Source of the DNA: Amanita rubescens
Lineage: Eukaryota; Basidiomycota; Agaricomycetes; Agaricales; Amanitaceae
Reading direction: 5' to 3'
DNA: 64,000 nt
Assembly: GCA_015039365.1 (NCBI GenBank)
Contig: WION01000167.1
Location: 50,377 to 114,376 of the forward strand
The position numbers and the translations under genes were made by a program. The notes under the pieces were generated by a model. The model had not been told where the DNA came from. It saw only the letters and a program-made list of their open reading frames with translations, and did no database searches. Every line of letters starts with the position of its first letter. Position 1 is the stretch's first letter. Positions 1 to 12,340 of the stretch are shown here, piece after piece.

Positions 1-370
1 TCCTCTCGGAGCTCCTCGACCCGTTCGTCTTCGACCGAATCTCGTCGGTCACGCACGCTGTCGCCGAGTAGCCGGAACAAAGGGGTGTTAAAGACGATCA
101 TGATGAAGAGGGGTGGATCGGAGCAAAAGAAGCAGAATTTGGCATGCTTATTTTGCCGGGAACGTAAGATCGCGTGTGGGCGCCCACCGGATGGGAGCGA
201 TGTCCCTTCTTGCAAGTGAGTTCTTCCCCTGGTTTACGAAATAGTCGATGCTGATGGTGGACACTCCATTTTCTTACCCTAGCCAATGTTTACGACGGTC
301 ACTGGAATGCAAGTATCCCACAGAATCGCGGCGTGGACAGCATAAACGTAACGCAAAGAAAGAAAGGTAA
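1..370 (+). CDS. Zn(II)2Cys6 transcription factor, N-terminal part (partial)
   Basis: The frame is open from the first base of the window, with a Ser/Arg-rich stretch before ATG codons at 100 and 103, so the true start may lie upstream. It then encodes a fungal binuclear zinc cluster. The first three cysteines are in C-L-F-C-(x6)-C near 139-171. The second half, C-K-Q-C-(x6)-C, is completed only after removing a GT-AG intron at 216-282 (donor GTGAGT). A basic linker (KRNAKKER) follows, up to a stop or second donor at 366-370. Such proteins bind DNA and regulate transcription in the nucleus. No middle homology domain can be read downstream of 430, so the gene is probably truncated. Confidence 0.75.
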
Positions 371-1507
371 TGACCTTGGGCATGATGCGAGTTTTGTGAC
401 GTTGTACTGGCTGGGTTGTTTGACGCAGCTCAGAGGACTGCTGCTGACATTGGAGTTGTTATTTATGACTTACCATATGTGATATCGGACAAAGACCAGT
501 ATGTATGTCCAATACATGCAGTGTTCATTGCTGTTCATCGTGAACCAACGTGTGCAGCCGTTAACAGCAGTTAACAGACGTGAACAGCTGTGAACAAAGG
601 TGAACAACGCTGATCACAACGTGTTCATCGTGGTACCCTTACTTTGCCCCGTGATCGTTTAGATTGGGGAGCTGGGCTGTGCCACGTGGGCAATAAGATA
701 TCGCACTGTCACGCATGTGACGAACTGCCAGCACAGCAGTCATGAAGAAGGGTACTATTTCTTCCAAAAAGTACCGTAACTATGGTCAAGGCGGGGTAAA
801 ATATGGCCAGGTGCAGACTCCTACCCAGTCTCGCCGGTGCTAGCTTGACGTTATTCCCGCTACGTAAGTAGTGGGTTCAGTGCTACGACCAACTGACGGT
901 TTGTGTCACACGTCACAATGACATGTCTGATCGTCAGGCTGTCACGTTTTCTTACCGTACCGAGCTACATCCGTATATCGGGTGTCTTTCCCGATCGATT
1001 GCCCATCGCTCACGTTACATCCGCTTTTCGAATAAGATCGCATTGCACCGCATACTAAATTTCTGCGCCAGAAAAGAAAGTACGCAACACGATCCAACGA
1101 ACCTGCGAAGCCTCACAGTTACTTTACATCGTGAAAGAAAATAAACCACCAGTAACCAACACATACGTCACCCGGTGAAAGCCTACCCCTGTTTGATACG
1201 AGCTGCATCCGCTCTGATCGAGATCGTCATTTTACTCCCCTTTCCGGCAATGGGCTTAACCAAGGTTCGGGTGGCTAATCCAGTCACAACAAAATGGTTG
1301 GAGCAACACGTTGATGTCAATGATGGCCATGTAAGTGTAGGAACTTTTCTGGTTTAAATCACGACGATCACTGAAGCTTTAAAGTGCGTATGCTGTCAGA
1401 TGATAAAATCAATTTGGGAAACCCCTTTACAGCTCACGCTGTGTTAACACGACGTCAGAAAGGGAGAAATCCATTTACGGTAACTCCTATGTGGCCACGA
1501 CACCGAC
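371..1507. other. Degenerate intergenic stretch with GTGAACA/GTTCA repeats
   Basis: No gene is recognisable. At about 525-640 there is a cluster of short degenerate motifs in both orientations (GTTCATCGTG, GTGAACA, GTTAACAG), able to form imperfect hairpins. Short open frames elsewhere show no domain or splice pattern. Confidence 0.4.
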
Positions 1508-2442
1508 ATGGAATACGACGGCGGTATATCTGTTCTAGAAGTCACAGAGATTCCACGCGCTGCTTCTAGAGGTGCAGATGCCGATTTAATTGCTACGCAT
1601 TTGGGTCCAAAATATGTTGTGCCCGCGGGTATTGCGAACGCCAAACGCTCGATTGCGGGTAACTCTCGCACGGCGGCTAAACGGATCTTTCGCTCTCGCG
1701 ATGGTCATCCTTCGGTCACTAGAAAATCAGATCAAAAACAATCGATTGAGATTCCTTCTGGCTCGTTCTATAATTCATATTTGTGCTCACTTGCCTTAGA
1801 ATTGTCAGTCAGTTCATACTACGTCCCTCATCTCCTTCCCGACCTTGGTGGCCCTGTATTTCGTCTAGTCAATGCAAAATTGATGCAAAGAGAAGTCGTT
1901 GATAGCGATGATAATCTGGTACCTCCTTGGGAGATGTACGACAAACTTCGTCCCGGAACTCTGGTACTAATGAAAGTTCAATTACTCGCGTTCGATTTGC
2001 CCGACCGGCAAAACGATGGTGTCCGTAAAGTACTTTACAACACTTCTTTGGTTGATATCAGGCTGACATTATGCAGATTTACCGGGTCATGGCCCATTCC
2101 GAAGATGTCGAACTCCCCGATAAATGTTCAAACAATAAATCTAGCCAGGTGATGTCCTTATCGACTGAACGTGACGACACGGATGATGCTTTGGACGCCC
2201 TCTTTGAGTCAAAAAAAAGGAAGATCAAAGATGAGGCCAATAATGCGGCATCCTCGTCATCGACTACAGATTGTGGATCCTCAACCAAAACAAAAGGAAA
2301 GAGAGGGAAGGCCAAAGTGGACGAAGACGTCAAGTTGAAAGTAGCTAAATTAGATAAAGGCAAACGGCCTGACTGCAGCAGTGACTTGGTCAACAACAGT
2401 GACAACTTAGAAGACTATGACATGGTTGCAGAAATTAATTGA
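1508..2442 (+). CDS. Hypothetical protein, two exons, Lys/Ser-rich C terminus
   Basis: I read two exons, 1508-2029 and 2077-2442, joined in phase by a 47-bp GT-AG intron (GTACTT...GCAG). The splice joins DGVRK to IYRVMAHSEDVEL. Without it the first frame runs on into a different, unlike tail. The product is about 295 aa. A conserved-looking middle segment (LPDLGGPVFRLV, PPWEMYDKLRPGTLV) is followed by an acidic/Ser-rich tail with basic clusters (KKRKIK, KGKRGKAK) that look like nuclear localisation signals. The pattern resembles uncharacterised proteins that are expanded in mushroom genomes, often near transposons, but I assign no function. The start codon is the first ATG of the frame, and upstream exons are possible. 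Confidence 0.55.
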
Positions 2443-2587
2443 TTCCGATTTTCCACGTATTGTAAATGTAGATCTGCTTGCCTACAATGTCCTACTTTTC
2501 AAATACTTACTCGAAAAATACATGGTCGATGATCGAGACTCGTCTGGCACGTAGCGGGACCTGCGGCACAAGTGCCGCTTTCCTCGT
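2443..2587. other. Short spacer before inverted-repeat element
   Basis: No coding signal is seen in this spacer. It separates the two-exon hypothetical gene from the left arm of the inverted-repeat element. Confidence 0.3.
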
Positions 2588-2847
2588 TTATGTAAGCTTG
2601 AACGCACCAGGGAGACTGGCATATAACATATACAAACAAATCGCTCGGCACGATGTGACGTGACATTGTCGCTTAAGTAATGGTTGGAAATATTCATCCC
2701 GGCCGTTGTTTATTCTCTGCGTATCTTGTCAGGGCATACTGGAGTTCAAATCATCTTATATCCCATGTCGTTATCCTTACATTGCTCAATCCTTGGGGCT
2801 GGGGCAAAGTTGTTCTATATCTAGCACTTATGACAATACATTTTAAG

Positions 2848-2925
2848 CTGCCTTGTGGCTCAGTGGTTAAACTACATAAAACTTTTGCTCGGTTGAGGGT
2901 TCAACTCCAGCCTCAGACAGATTTT
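2848..2925 (+). repeat. tRNA-derived SINE head (A and B boxes), plus orientation
   Basis: TGGCTCAGTGG fits a Pol III A box, and GGTTCAACTCC about 40 bp later fits a B box. The segment is too diverged, and lacks a clear acceptor stem, to be called a working tRNA. A homologous head lies inverted at 3030-3108. Confidence 0.55.
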
Positions 2926-3029
2926 TTCTATGCGAGATTGGGTGAGCTATACCGTTGTAGATGCAAGTCAAATGCCAAAGTCTCCCAAGGACTTATTATG
3001 GCTAATGCCAATGGCACAAAAATGTTGAG

Positions 3030-3108
3030 CCTGCCAGGTTTGAACCCTCAGCCCGGCAAAAACTAACAGGCATAATAACCATTGAGCCAAACAGCCACAC
3101 AAAGCTGA
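3030..3108 (-). repeat. tRNA-derived SINE head, minus orientation
   Basis: The complement reads TGGCTCAATGG (A box), then CTTTTGC-like spacer, then GAGGGTTCAAACC (B box). This is the same layout as the plus-strand head at 2848-2925, so the two form a convergent pair about 110 bp apart. Confidence 0.55.
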
Positions 3109-3336
3109 GTGTTACAAGTTATATATATAGACCAATTTCACCATGGCCAGCCTTGATTAAACGAGCACAGAAGCAACAACATTCTTAATTTCATCCCATT
3201 AATTATCACTACTACATTCTACGGACCACACATGAACCCAAAGAAAAGATGATCAAGGTGTGACGGCTCGGCAGCCAACACCTTTTGTTTGTATATGTTA
3301 TATGCCAGTCTCCCTGGTGCGTTCAAGCTTACATAA

Positions 3337-3534
3337 CGTCAAGCTAGCACCGGCGAGACTGGGTAGGAGTCTGGGCCAGGTGGTGAGGCACAAACAAGTT
3401 GAAGAAGAACTGGCCAAAAGAGTCACAATATACGACAAGCATAAGAACATAGATGCTGTGTGACATGTAATTTAATTTGTTTGGTCTCTCTTAAACTCTC
3501 TTAAGCTCTCTTTACCTCTGTTTGGCTCGCTCTC
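3337..3534. other. Intergenic, CT-rich microrepeats
   Basis: Repeated CTCTTAA/CTCTTTA-type short motifs lie near 3484-3530. No gene is visible. Confidence 0.3.
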
Positions 3535-5905
3535 TGAGGCAGGGGTTAACGTTTTAACGCTGATAGCAGACCTATATATTCGTCCAACGAAGCAGCGGTC
3601 TGGGCTACAGAAAGTCCGATGTTAGAGATTCCGCGGTCAGCGGCAGGTCTGCGCTCATAAACAGCAAGTTTCTCTTCACTGCCTTGAATCTGTCTGTTAA
3701 GGTCTGAAACGCACTCCTCCAGATGCTTCTTGCTTGTCTCAGCGCTGCATCTGCATTGTTAAACGTAAGTGTATTCCCTTTCAGAGAGCCCAGGATAACC
3801 TACATTCCTATCAAGGTGGCTTTGCAGTTCCTTTCTGCAACTGGCTTTCTAAGCGCCGACGATCATTTTCTCCGGCGCGTTCAAGGTCGTTGTACATCTT
3901 CTGCACGTTAGTCATAAGATCAAATAAGTGCGCTCGCTCCAATGCAAGAGTCTTGTTCTCCTCGACCAGCCGGCTTTGTACACCCTAAATCAACAATCAA
4001 TACACCGAACCGAGTGAGAAAATTAGAATAGCACAACTTCCAAATCTTCTTCTCTGCACGAAAGTTGACGCGTTCATTGTGCAACTGCTCAATTCGTCCA
4101 GTCGCAATATGCAATTCGAGATCCTCCTTCGGACGAACTGAGTCAACGCCCATCATGCGATGAACTGACTTTGAACCTCAGCCAGCTCTTTCACCAAGTC
4201 GCTTTGCCCTTCAACACCAGCGGCAGCAGAACCGCCATTGACATCAGCCATCGTGTTACTTGTCGCCTTCTCCGCCCTGGAAAGCATAGCCTTCAGCGCG
4301 TCCCGTTCCTTCACATATGACTGGATGATGTTTTCGCTATCCTTCTTTTGCCTCTCAAGCCGTGCCGCCAAGTCTTGCATTGCATCATGAGCCTCTCTCA
4401 ACTCCATCTTACTCGACAGCTCTCTCACTATCCTCGGAAGCTTCTGATTCTGCTCCTGCAGCCCGCTAATGTATTTGAAGAGGGCGAGATTTTTGGTAAT
4501 GAGAGTGTCCATATCAAACTGCATCTTCTGCCATGTCAAGCAAAGTAGGGTCATCGCGTCGGGCAATTTCACGGAGTAATGATTGAACTTGACAACCAAA
4601 GTCGCCCGATTGTTTCTGCAACAGTCCATTCTCGCGAAGCGACTACATAGTTCAATTTCTGTGTGTTGTCTTGCGCTTCGCGCTCAGCGATTGCTTGCGC
4701 AAGTTTCAAAGCTTCAGACTGAAGTCTCGTATTACGCGCGTTGTTGCGAAAGAATGGGCACCTGGAACTTGGGCTTTAGAATACTGCACCAACGCTACAA
4801 AGGTAACTTACCCTTTCTTCAATCTGAGCAAGGACAACCGTCTGATCGTACTCTGCACATTTCTGGGCGTATTCGTCTTGCAACCGAACATAATCCGCAT
4901 ATACTTCCGTAAACGTCTTGCTAGCCATGGCCACAGTGGGACTGAGATTTGCCACCATATCTGCCACACCGACCGACGTACATGGTGTCCTGAGGGGTCG
5001 AAGGGGCGTTTCTACCAGACGGCTGAGGAAGTTCTCCGCGCCTCATGCGGTCCAAAATTGTCTCCAGCTGTTAAATCCTCTTCTCAGCCTCCTCGTGAGC
5101 CCTTCGTTCACCGTCTCGTTCTTCTCTGCCTTCTCCCCAACGCCTGCCCACTCTTTTTCGATGCCCTCGACGATTTCCTTCACTCGCTGTTCCCTCTCCT
5201 CCATCATAGTAACAAGGCGCCTCAATCCGTTTGCCTCCCTGGTGTATGTCGCCTCTTGCTCGGCTAACTGACTAGTATTATCCTGTACCTTCGCAAGAGC
5301 TTGCGTCAACTGGTGAGACAGAGTGGTATGCGAAGACTAGAGTGCCTTGAACGACGCTTGAGCAGACTGGTGACTTTGCTTAAGTGAGTTATACGAAGCT
5401 TGTAGATTGGAGAGTTCGGCATTCTTGGTACGATGGTACTTGGACAACTCTTCGGTCTTGGAAGTGAGCTCGGTGGACGTACGCTCAGCCTCTGTCTGTA
5501 CCAATTGCAGGTGTTGTTTCGAGCTTGAACTATAGTACAATCAAGTCGTTTAGCACACCGATTTACGTATCAACTAGTTTCATTACCTTTGTCGACGTCT
5601 CTCCTGAGCGCAGTTCGCGAACTTGGGACTCGAGAGACTGGTAGTCTTGTCTCGCTTTTTTCAGTGCAATGTCTGAATATCCTCTATAGTAATGTTAGGA
5701 CTGGATTTGAATAAAGGACATGGTCCATACCATCTCGTGATTAGTTTTCCTGTTTTATGCGACTGATGACCCCAACCAAGTCGCGTTTTTCACGTTCCAC
5801 GTTCCATGTCATCGACACGCACTCGCAACCTATCAACATAGGTAGTCGAAGATGTTTGCACAGTCTCGAGCTCTGCTATGAAGCAGCTTTAGACCCAAAA
5901 AATTG
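3535..5905 (-). pseudogene. MLP1/TPR-type nuclear-basket coiled-coil protein, broken copy
   Basis: Successive minus-strand frames carry recognisable pieces of the Mlp1/TPR nucleoporin family, the filament of the nuclear basket. From the 5' side, they are a coiled-coil block at 5540-5337, EATYTREANGLRRLV at 5309-5043, YVRLQDEYAQKCAEYD at 4967-4776, the family-typical LQEQNQKLPRIVRELSSKME and SYVKERDALKAML at 4629-4153, and QGSEEKLAVYERR near 3690-3640. The pieces lie in different frames with stops between them, and not all gaps have clean introns. The full protein is usually more than 1,500 aa, so only a part is present. There is no start or C-terminal tail. I take it to be a duplicated and decayed fragment of a gene located elsewhere. 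Confidence 0.7.
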
Positions 5906-5967
5906 AGCAACAAACACGACATCCATAAAAGTACTCATACATACCCAGCTGATCCCTCAGCAAAGTC

Positions 5968-6115
5968 GTTTTTCCATTCATCACCAGCGGCAGCATCGGA
6001 ACCGCCATTGACGCCAGCCACCGTGTTACTCGTCACTTTCTCTGCCCTGGAAAGCATAACCTTCGGAGCGCGTCACATATGACTGGATGATGTTTTCGCT
6101 GTTCTTCTGAGAACT
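5968..6115 (-). pseudogene. Second scrap of the MLP1/TPR copy
   Basis: This stretch repeats 4197-4345 with substitutions and a deletion. The shared block includes ACCAGCGGCAGCA and the GACTGGATGATGTTTTCGCT string. It codes for the segment around NGGSAAAGV in the longer copy. It shows local tandem duplication during decay. Confidence 0.7.
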
Positions 6116-6493
6116 TGAGCTAGACACATTGTCGCTCAGTCGATCGTTCTGGTGAGAGCGCGTGTCCATCAAAATGTACCATATAAACACATGCAAATTC
6201 TGGACATGATCAAGTTATAATAGGCACCAACTTCACAAAGTTTTCCAACATCTTAATTCAATGTCATTACTAGTAGTAGTAATACGTGTGACTACAATAT
6301 CATTTCGTGAGCTCGACCCATTGACTTTCTTAGGGTACGAGAGCCGGATGCTGTGAGGACACAACGGTACTCGTTGTATAGTAACGGATAAGGCTAGTGG
6401 TTAATGGCGTTTCAACGACTGTTGTCTCATTTCCTCCTACTGAACCTAATGTAGCCCCCCGTGTGATTACCAGGTTAAAAATGATCCCTACAG
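6116..6493. other. Intergenic
   Basis: No coding or structural signal is recognised between the nucleoporin scrap and the 3' end of the 7-TM gene. Confidence 0.3.
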
Positions 6494-7488
6494 TTAGAAA
6501 ATTCTGCTAGAAGAGATAAGTATCCAATTCCGTGCGCTCGGCATTGTCCTTACTATTGCAGTTATAATTAGTTGGGATGCGCCATTACTACACACGATCC
6601 ATGAAATAAGGACCGTAGTGGTTGTTATTGTATACGCCATGCCAGATTCGACAATGATGCGTAAGATGAACCGTATGCGTAGGGTGTGGAGATCGTTGGA
6701 CCTTGCAAATTGCATAAACTTAAACATTATCAGACCTGCAGGTGAAAATGACATCGTGATTAGTACGGATCTGAAATACAACTGAACTCACAAGTAATAT
6801 ATATGTTAATTGCAATGGTGCAAGTCCAAAAAAGGACGACGATGTGATCTACGGCGCTCTGGTGGATAGTATTCCCCGTCATTTGCCAGTATGCCCACAT
6901 GATACTGCACGCTATGCAAATCAGCCACAAGGGCACAGGAAAGATGGGAACCATCTTCGATTTGGAGAAGACGATCCAGCAACGATAAATCTTAGATTCT
7001 CAGCCTGTAATGCGGCATCGACTTCAGCAACTGAAAATACTCACCATTACTGCGCCCGCCAGAAGGGTTTGAATGTGGACAAGTATGGTCTATTGAGCTT
7101 GTCAGTTTTGTTTCAATGATTGAGCGAAGTAATTAGATCTTACCATCAAAGTATTGCTCCATAGAAGATCAGCTGGCCCGGGTTGATTTTCAAGTGATAT
7201 CGTGATACCGATGATGCATCGTCTAAAGGATAACGAGATATATAAAGAGGACATTGTCCAAAAGGCCAATGTCAGTGTCAGCACCGACCCATTGACAAGT
7301 CGAGGAGGTGTCCAGTTGCCGCGGGCGTAAACAAGCACCCGGAGAGAACCCAGCAAGGTTGAAATATAGAAGCTATAGAAAGCGACCCCAACAGATAAGA
7401 CAGCGACCTCAGTTTTGACTCGAGCTGACTCGGAAGGCATGAAAGTGGTCATGAGGGAGCCAACTGATATTCGCGTCACTGTGTACAC
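6494..7488 (-). CDS. Seven-transmembrane protein, fungal DUF6533/DUF6534-like
   Basis: Four exons join cleanly on the minus strand: 7488-7144, 7089-7045, 6990-6792 and 6735-6494. Introns have GT-AG ends and matching phases, and the product is about 276 aa. Seven hydrophobic segments can be read. They include VAVLSVGVAFYSFYIS, LTLAFWTMSSLYIS, a third ending in the hallmark IYRCWIVF, PIFPVPLWLICIACSI, FWTCTIAINIYIT, the hallmark IIVESGMAYTITTTTV, and a last segment near LIITAIV. This is the architecture of the large, functionally unknown 7-TM family of mushrooms, presumably in the plasma membrane. No lesion is visible, so it may be active. The start at 7488 is the first usable codon, and ATG 7449 is an alternative. 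Confidence 0.75.
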
Positions 7489-8167
7489 CCTCGTGCATTC
7501 AGGGATGGGTGGGCAAGCACTGGTTAGTAATTATCGGCAGAGTTGCGGATGCTGAATTGGATCCTGAGCGCATGCATCTTGCGCGTGTTAAGGGTTTGGT
7601 TGATGAGTCGACCACGATTGGCCTACTATAAGGCCCAGTCAAGATTTGAGAGTGCACGGAGCGATGCGAGTGCACGGTGTGGCACGGGCACAAGCGAAAT
7701 CAAATGGTCATCTGGTCAAAGCCTGGTTGAAAGCGTGCACGCCGCAGGATTACTATAAGTTCACGAGGCAGCATTGACCGGTGACCCCAGTATGAGTCAT
7801 ACCTATTTGGATAACTTCTCCATTTGGCAACATGGGTCTTAGCCATTCCAGTGAATTCGCCCACGCGAATTCGATAGGGGAGAGAAAACGCGTTGAAGGG
7901 AGTATCAGGAGGCATCTAAGTGGCGCCTCCAGTGACGTGAAGTGAGTCAACCTGTCAAACCATGCAACGGTTTGGGGTAGTGTGTCCTTGTCACCCGCAA
8001 TGTGAGCGCAACATATGATACAGGGTGAACTGCGCAAATATTGTCACCCGCAGTTTCATTTGACAGATTTGCGCAGAGATCTCGCGACATTGGTGATAAG
8101 TTATATAAAGTAGTCTAATAAATTTCCCTGACACGTTACCGGCATTTCGGCCCGCATGCCCTGAACC
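7489..8167. promoter_or_regulatory. Divergent intergenic region between 7-TM gene and MIP1 copy
   Basis: About 680 bp lie between the minus-strand 7-TM gene and the plus-strand polymerase copy. A TATATAAA-like stretch sits at about 8100-8108. Open frames here show no domain. Confidence 0.3.
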
Positions 8168-11100
8168 TGCTCCTCAACCAAAACCAAAGAAATGTACCCA
8201 ACATGCGCCCAGATCAACTACTTTCTCCAGCTTTACGCGCCCAACTTTTTCTGCCATTTTCTCCACCGCATCCACCACCAGCTTTTGTCCAAATCTCTCG
8301 CGACCATCTTGCAATTCTCTTGCCTCTTCTCTACCTTCGACTTCATTTTCTCTCCCTCCTCTCCAGGACAATTCGCTTCCAGAACACTTCCACCGCATCG
8401 GTCTCGCTACAGCTTCTCCTTACCGTAACCTCGCACTTGACCTCGCAAACGCCTCTCTTCCTCCCTTCCCAGACACATCCGGATGGAACCTCTCCCCAAA
8501 AGGCTGGACAAAGTACTACTACAAGCACGGCGGCGCCAGTTTCAGCGAACCCGTCCCCTTTCCTGTCCACGACGGCATCCCGGAATCCATGCTCGTTTTT
8601 GACGTAGAAACCATGCCGAAAGAGTGTCATCCATACCCCGTCATCGATCATCGCTATAGCAGCCTCTTCCAACGCGTGGTACGCTTGGATATCCCCATGG
8701 CTGTTAGGGGAATCCTCCCCGCCTGCCCATTTCATCCCCTTTGGTCCAGATACAGACCGACTTGTTGTGGGCCGCAACGTTTCTTTTGATCGCGCCCGCG
8801 TCGAAAGCGAATACACCCTCGCTGGGACTAGGACTCGGTGGATGGACACCATGTCTCTCCATGTTGCTGTGAACGGGATTTCCTCTCACCAGCGTCCCGC
8901 GTGGAACAAGTGGAAGAAGAGAGAAACAGAAAAGGTGCAGAGGGTCGAAGCGGTTGAGGCTATGGTCGATCTCATCGCGCAGGCAAAGGAGGACAAAGAG
9001 CGGAGCGAGGAGAAGTGGAAACGGTGGAAAAGCTGACGAGGGCTAGGATGGATATGGAGGATTCTCTTCAGGTGCCTTGTCCGTCCGAGATGGATTGGGG
9101 CGGCAATGAAAATGAAAATGACGACGACGACAGAAATAGAACTTGGGAATCTCTCACTTCCGCCAACTCACTCGTAGACGTCGCGAGACTCCATTGCAAC
9201 ATTGAATTGGAACAAGACAAGGCAAGCGTTCTCAATAAACGCCTCCGAATCACTCGAGGTGAACTTATGCCCCATTTGTTTCCTCCTCCCGTTCCTTGGG
9301 CCCGACTCCAACCCGGACCCAAACCCGAATCCCAACCTTGACCTCGGGGAGTCGGATCCAACTCCCCCTACTACCGACTCGGACAATCTATCCCTCGCCG
9401 ACCTTTTAACCTATTGCGCCACCGACGTCCATACAGCTCATAAAGTCTACAGCGTCATCCTCCCCTCCTTCCTCTCCTGGTGTCCTCGCCCCGTCTCCTT
9501 CTCAGGGGTGCTCACCATCGGGTCCAGTTTTCTCACAGTCAACAGCGCTTGGGAGAGGTATATTGAACGCGCCGAGTGCGTTTATAGAGGGGTGGAAAAT
9601 GTGAAGAGGAGTTGGCGACGAGCGCGAAGGAGATGACGACGATGAGGGAGTGGGAGAAGGATCCGTGGTTGGCGCAGTTGGATTGGACCTTGGAAAAAGG
9701 TGGGAAAATCGAGGGGTGTTGTGAGTATTGTTCTTTTTTCGTCGTTGTCTTTTTGCTCAAGTTACGTTAAGGTGCAGGAACCTGATGAACCTGAACATGA
9801 ACATGAACATGACGCGTTGCAAGTGCTGGAAGATCCAGCGTGGCTCAGCACTCTCATTACTTCTCCCTCCCGTATCGTCTCGTTATTGCTCAAGCTTGCT
9901 ATAACGGCTTTCCACTCAAGTTCTCGAGCAAAGAAGGTTGAAATTACGTCGACGACAAAGGAAATGTGGGCAAACTGCGTACCACTCGCGGTCAGAAGAC
10001 TAGTCAGATCCTTGGTCCGCGCCACGCAAAACTACTGTTGGCCTCGGGCGAGATGTCGTCTAACGATAACGACCTAGCGACGGCGTTATCGTCTGGTTCA
10101 AAAGACCTGGACGATCGAATACAGGAACTTGCAGCTCGCGTGATGGACGAGGCTAGGAAGGATCCCGAATCCGTCATCGTTCAAGATCCGTGGTTCTCTC
10201 AACTAGATTGGAGCCCAAAGAAAAAGACAATGGAAAGAGCAGGAGGAGCCGAAAGCGCCCGCCGTTTGTTGGCCGAAATGGTACTGGGACTTGACGAAAC
10301 CCAAAAAAAGTTTACCTCCCGGTACGATCGATCTCACCCCTCGAAACCGAATTGCACCGCTCCTGTTCAAGTTGGCGTGGAGAGGCTACCCCTTGTTTCA
10401 TTCGAGAGAACACGGTTGGATATACCGCGTTCCTTCTTCCGTCTCGGAAACTTCCAAGCACGGATCGCCTCTTACGTTCTCCAACCCTGCCGATTGGACT
10501 CTCGCCGATCTAGTTCTTCATCACGGTTTCGCGTTCTACAAGTTGCCTCATAAAGACGGTGAAAAAGCCAACGTGGGGTCTCCCCTCGCCAAGACGTTTG
10601 TCAAGTATGCGGCGGATGGGGTGCTGACAAGTCCAGGTGGAGAGGCGAAAGAGGCGCTCGAGTTGAGCGCGGTGTGCAGTTATTGGATGAGCTCGAGGGA
10701 TCGGATCATGAACCAGATGGTCGTTTGGGAGGGCGATGGGCGGAAGTTGGGTTTCGAGGATAAGGACGACAAGTGGGGCATCATCCTCCCTCAAGTCATT
10801 TCCATGGGCACCGTCACCCGCCGCGCGATTGAAAAGACTTGGTTAACAGCTTCCAATGCGAAAAAGAACCGCGTCGGGTCAGAACTGAAAGCAATGGTCC
10901 GTGCACCACCCGGCTACGCGATCATTGGTGCTGATGTGGATTCGGAAGAGCTGTGGATATCGAGTTGCATGGGAGACGCACAGTTTGGTATGCACGGTGC
11001 GACGGCATTGGGGTGGATGACGCTCGAAGGGACAAAAAGCGCTGGGACGGACTTGCATTCGAAAACGGCAAAAATACTCGGCTTGTCCCGCGACCAAGCC

Positions 11101-12108
11101 AAAGTATTCAACTATTCGAGGATTTATGGGGCTGGGATGAAACACGCCGTTCTGCTCCTCCTTCAGGCCAACGCCGGGATGTCGATACCGGAAGCTCAAA
11201 AACTCGCCGAAAATTTGTACGCTTCCACAAAGGGCCGCAACACTCACCGATCCGACATGTTTGATCGAAAGTTTTGGTTCGGAGGATCCGAGAGCTTCGT
11301 GTTCAACAAGCTCGAAGAGATTGCAAATTCAGAGAAGCCTAGGACGCCTTGCGTTGGGATGCGGCGTGACGTACGCGTTGAGCAAGGAGTACCTCCCAAA
11401 CGAATTCGGATCGGATTATATGCCTTCGAGAATCAACTGGGTCGTCCAATCCTCGGGTGTGGATTACCTCCACATGCTGATCGTATCAATGGAATATCTC
11501 ATCAAGCAGTACCAAATCCAAGCACGATACCTCATCTCGGTGCACGACGTACCTCGTCAAAGAAGACAAGTACCGCGCCGCGCTGGCGTTGCAAATATTT
11601 GTGGACGAGAGCGATGTTTGCGTATATGCTCGGTATGGACGACTTACCGCAGGGCGTCGCGTTTTTTTCGGCGGTGGACGTGGACAAGTGTTTGAGGAAG
11701 GAAGTGGATATGGAGTGTGTTACACCCAGTCAGCCGGTGCCTATTCCGCCTGGCGAGTCTCTAAATATCGAGGGTGTGTTGGAAAAGACGGGAGGAAGTT
11801 TGGGCGAGGAACGCGGAGTTGAGCACGTCGGCTCGTTGGAAGGGTACGAAGAACCAGATTGCATGGTTCATCGAGCCAACACGGCGGCTTTCTTGAAAGC
11901 GCAAGCGGCTCAGGATTTTGGGGAGGTGAAGGGGCTTGCGCAGAAAGTTCACGGTGTCAAGTTTGAAGGTGGAATTGGGGGTAGGCTGGGAGCGAATGGC
12001 AAGAAGGGGAGGAAAGGGGGTGAGAATGTGCCTTTGGGTAATGGAGAGGGAATTGATTGGAGTGAATACGAGTTTCAGCGGAACTTGTTGGACGAGTATC
12101 GTTATTAA
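8168..12108 (+). pseudogene. MIP1: Mitochondrial DNA polymerase gamma (MIP1), copy 1, frameshifted
   Basis: This encodes a family-A mitochondrial replicase. The exonuclease domain shows Exo I LVFDVETMP (near 8590), Exo II VVGRNVSFDRARV (near 8765) and Exo III YCATDVHTAHKVY (near 9410). The polymerase domain shows GADVDSEELWI (motif A, near 10930), SRDQAKVFNYSRIYGAG (motif B, near 11085) and the C-terminal PSQPVPIPPGES block. It is broken in several places. There is an indel near 8310-8330, an extra T at 11349-11350 that throws off the ALGCGVTYALSKEYLP segment, and a deletion at 11549 that removes the Glu of the catalytic motif C (VHDE) while returning to the first frame. The last 600 codons look open only because the two shifts compensate. 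A related inverted copy lies at 24.3-28.2 kb. Confidence 0.85.
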
Positions 12109-12340
12109 TGTAATTTATGTAGATTTTTCAAAATAGGGATGCGCTACTTGTTATACAGTCTATACAGTGTGCTAAGACCTAGGAACAAGTCCTTACCATT
12201 CACGAAGCGTTCAAGTGAAATCGTTTCTCACTTGATCTTCAATACCCTTCGCATCGTGCCGTGGTTTCTGTATTTCAGCACGCCAAACTGACAAAGATCA
12301 GTCATCGGTAGTCGTTGGTCTGTTATTCTTAACCAATACC
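12109..12340. repeat. 3' flank shared by both MIP1 copies
   Basis: Segments such as TTCAATACCCTTCGCATCGTG and the TTTCAGC...CCAAACTGAC block near 12240-12300 recur, inverted, at 24361-24460. The duplication therefore includes about 230 bp of 3' flank beyond the polymerase stop. Confidence 0.75.

Larger units (their letters stand above)
2588..3336. mobile_element. Element bounded by perfect 53-bp inverted repeats
   Basis: Bases 2588-2640 are the exact reverse complement of 3284-3336, and similarity stops abruptly at both outer and inner limits. The 643 bp between them contain two tRNA-like heads facing each other (annotated separately). There is no transposase frame. It could be a small non-autonomous foldback element, or an inverted duplication of one SINE with flanking DNA. 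Confidence 0.6.

Noticed and set aside
2848..3108. Functional tRNA genes
   Set aside because: A and B boxes are present, but acceptor and anticodon stems cannot be folded convincingly. SINE heads fit better.
10291..12108. 605-codon frame as an intact polymerase gene
   Set aside because: The stretch between about 11350 and 11560 is out of frame relative to the polymerase family. Two compensating shifts keep it open.
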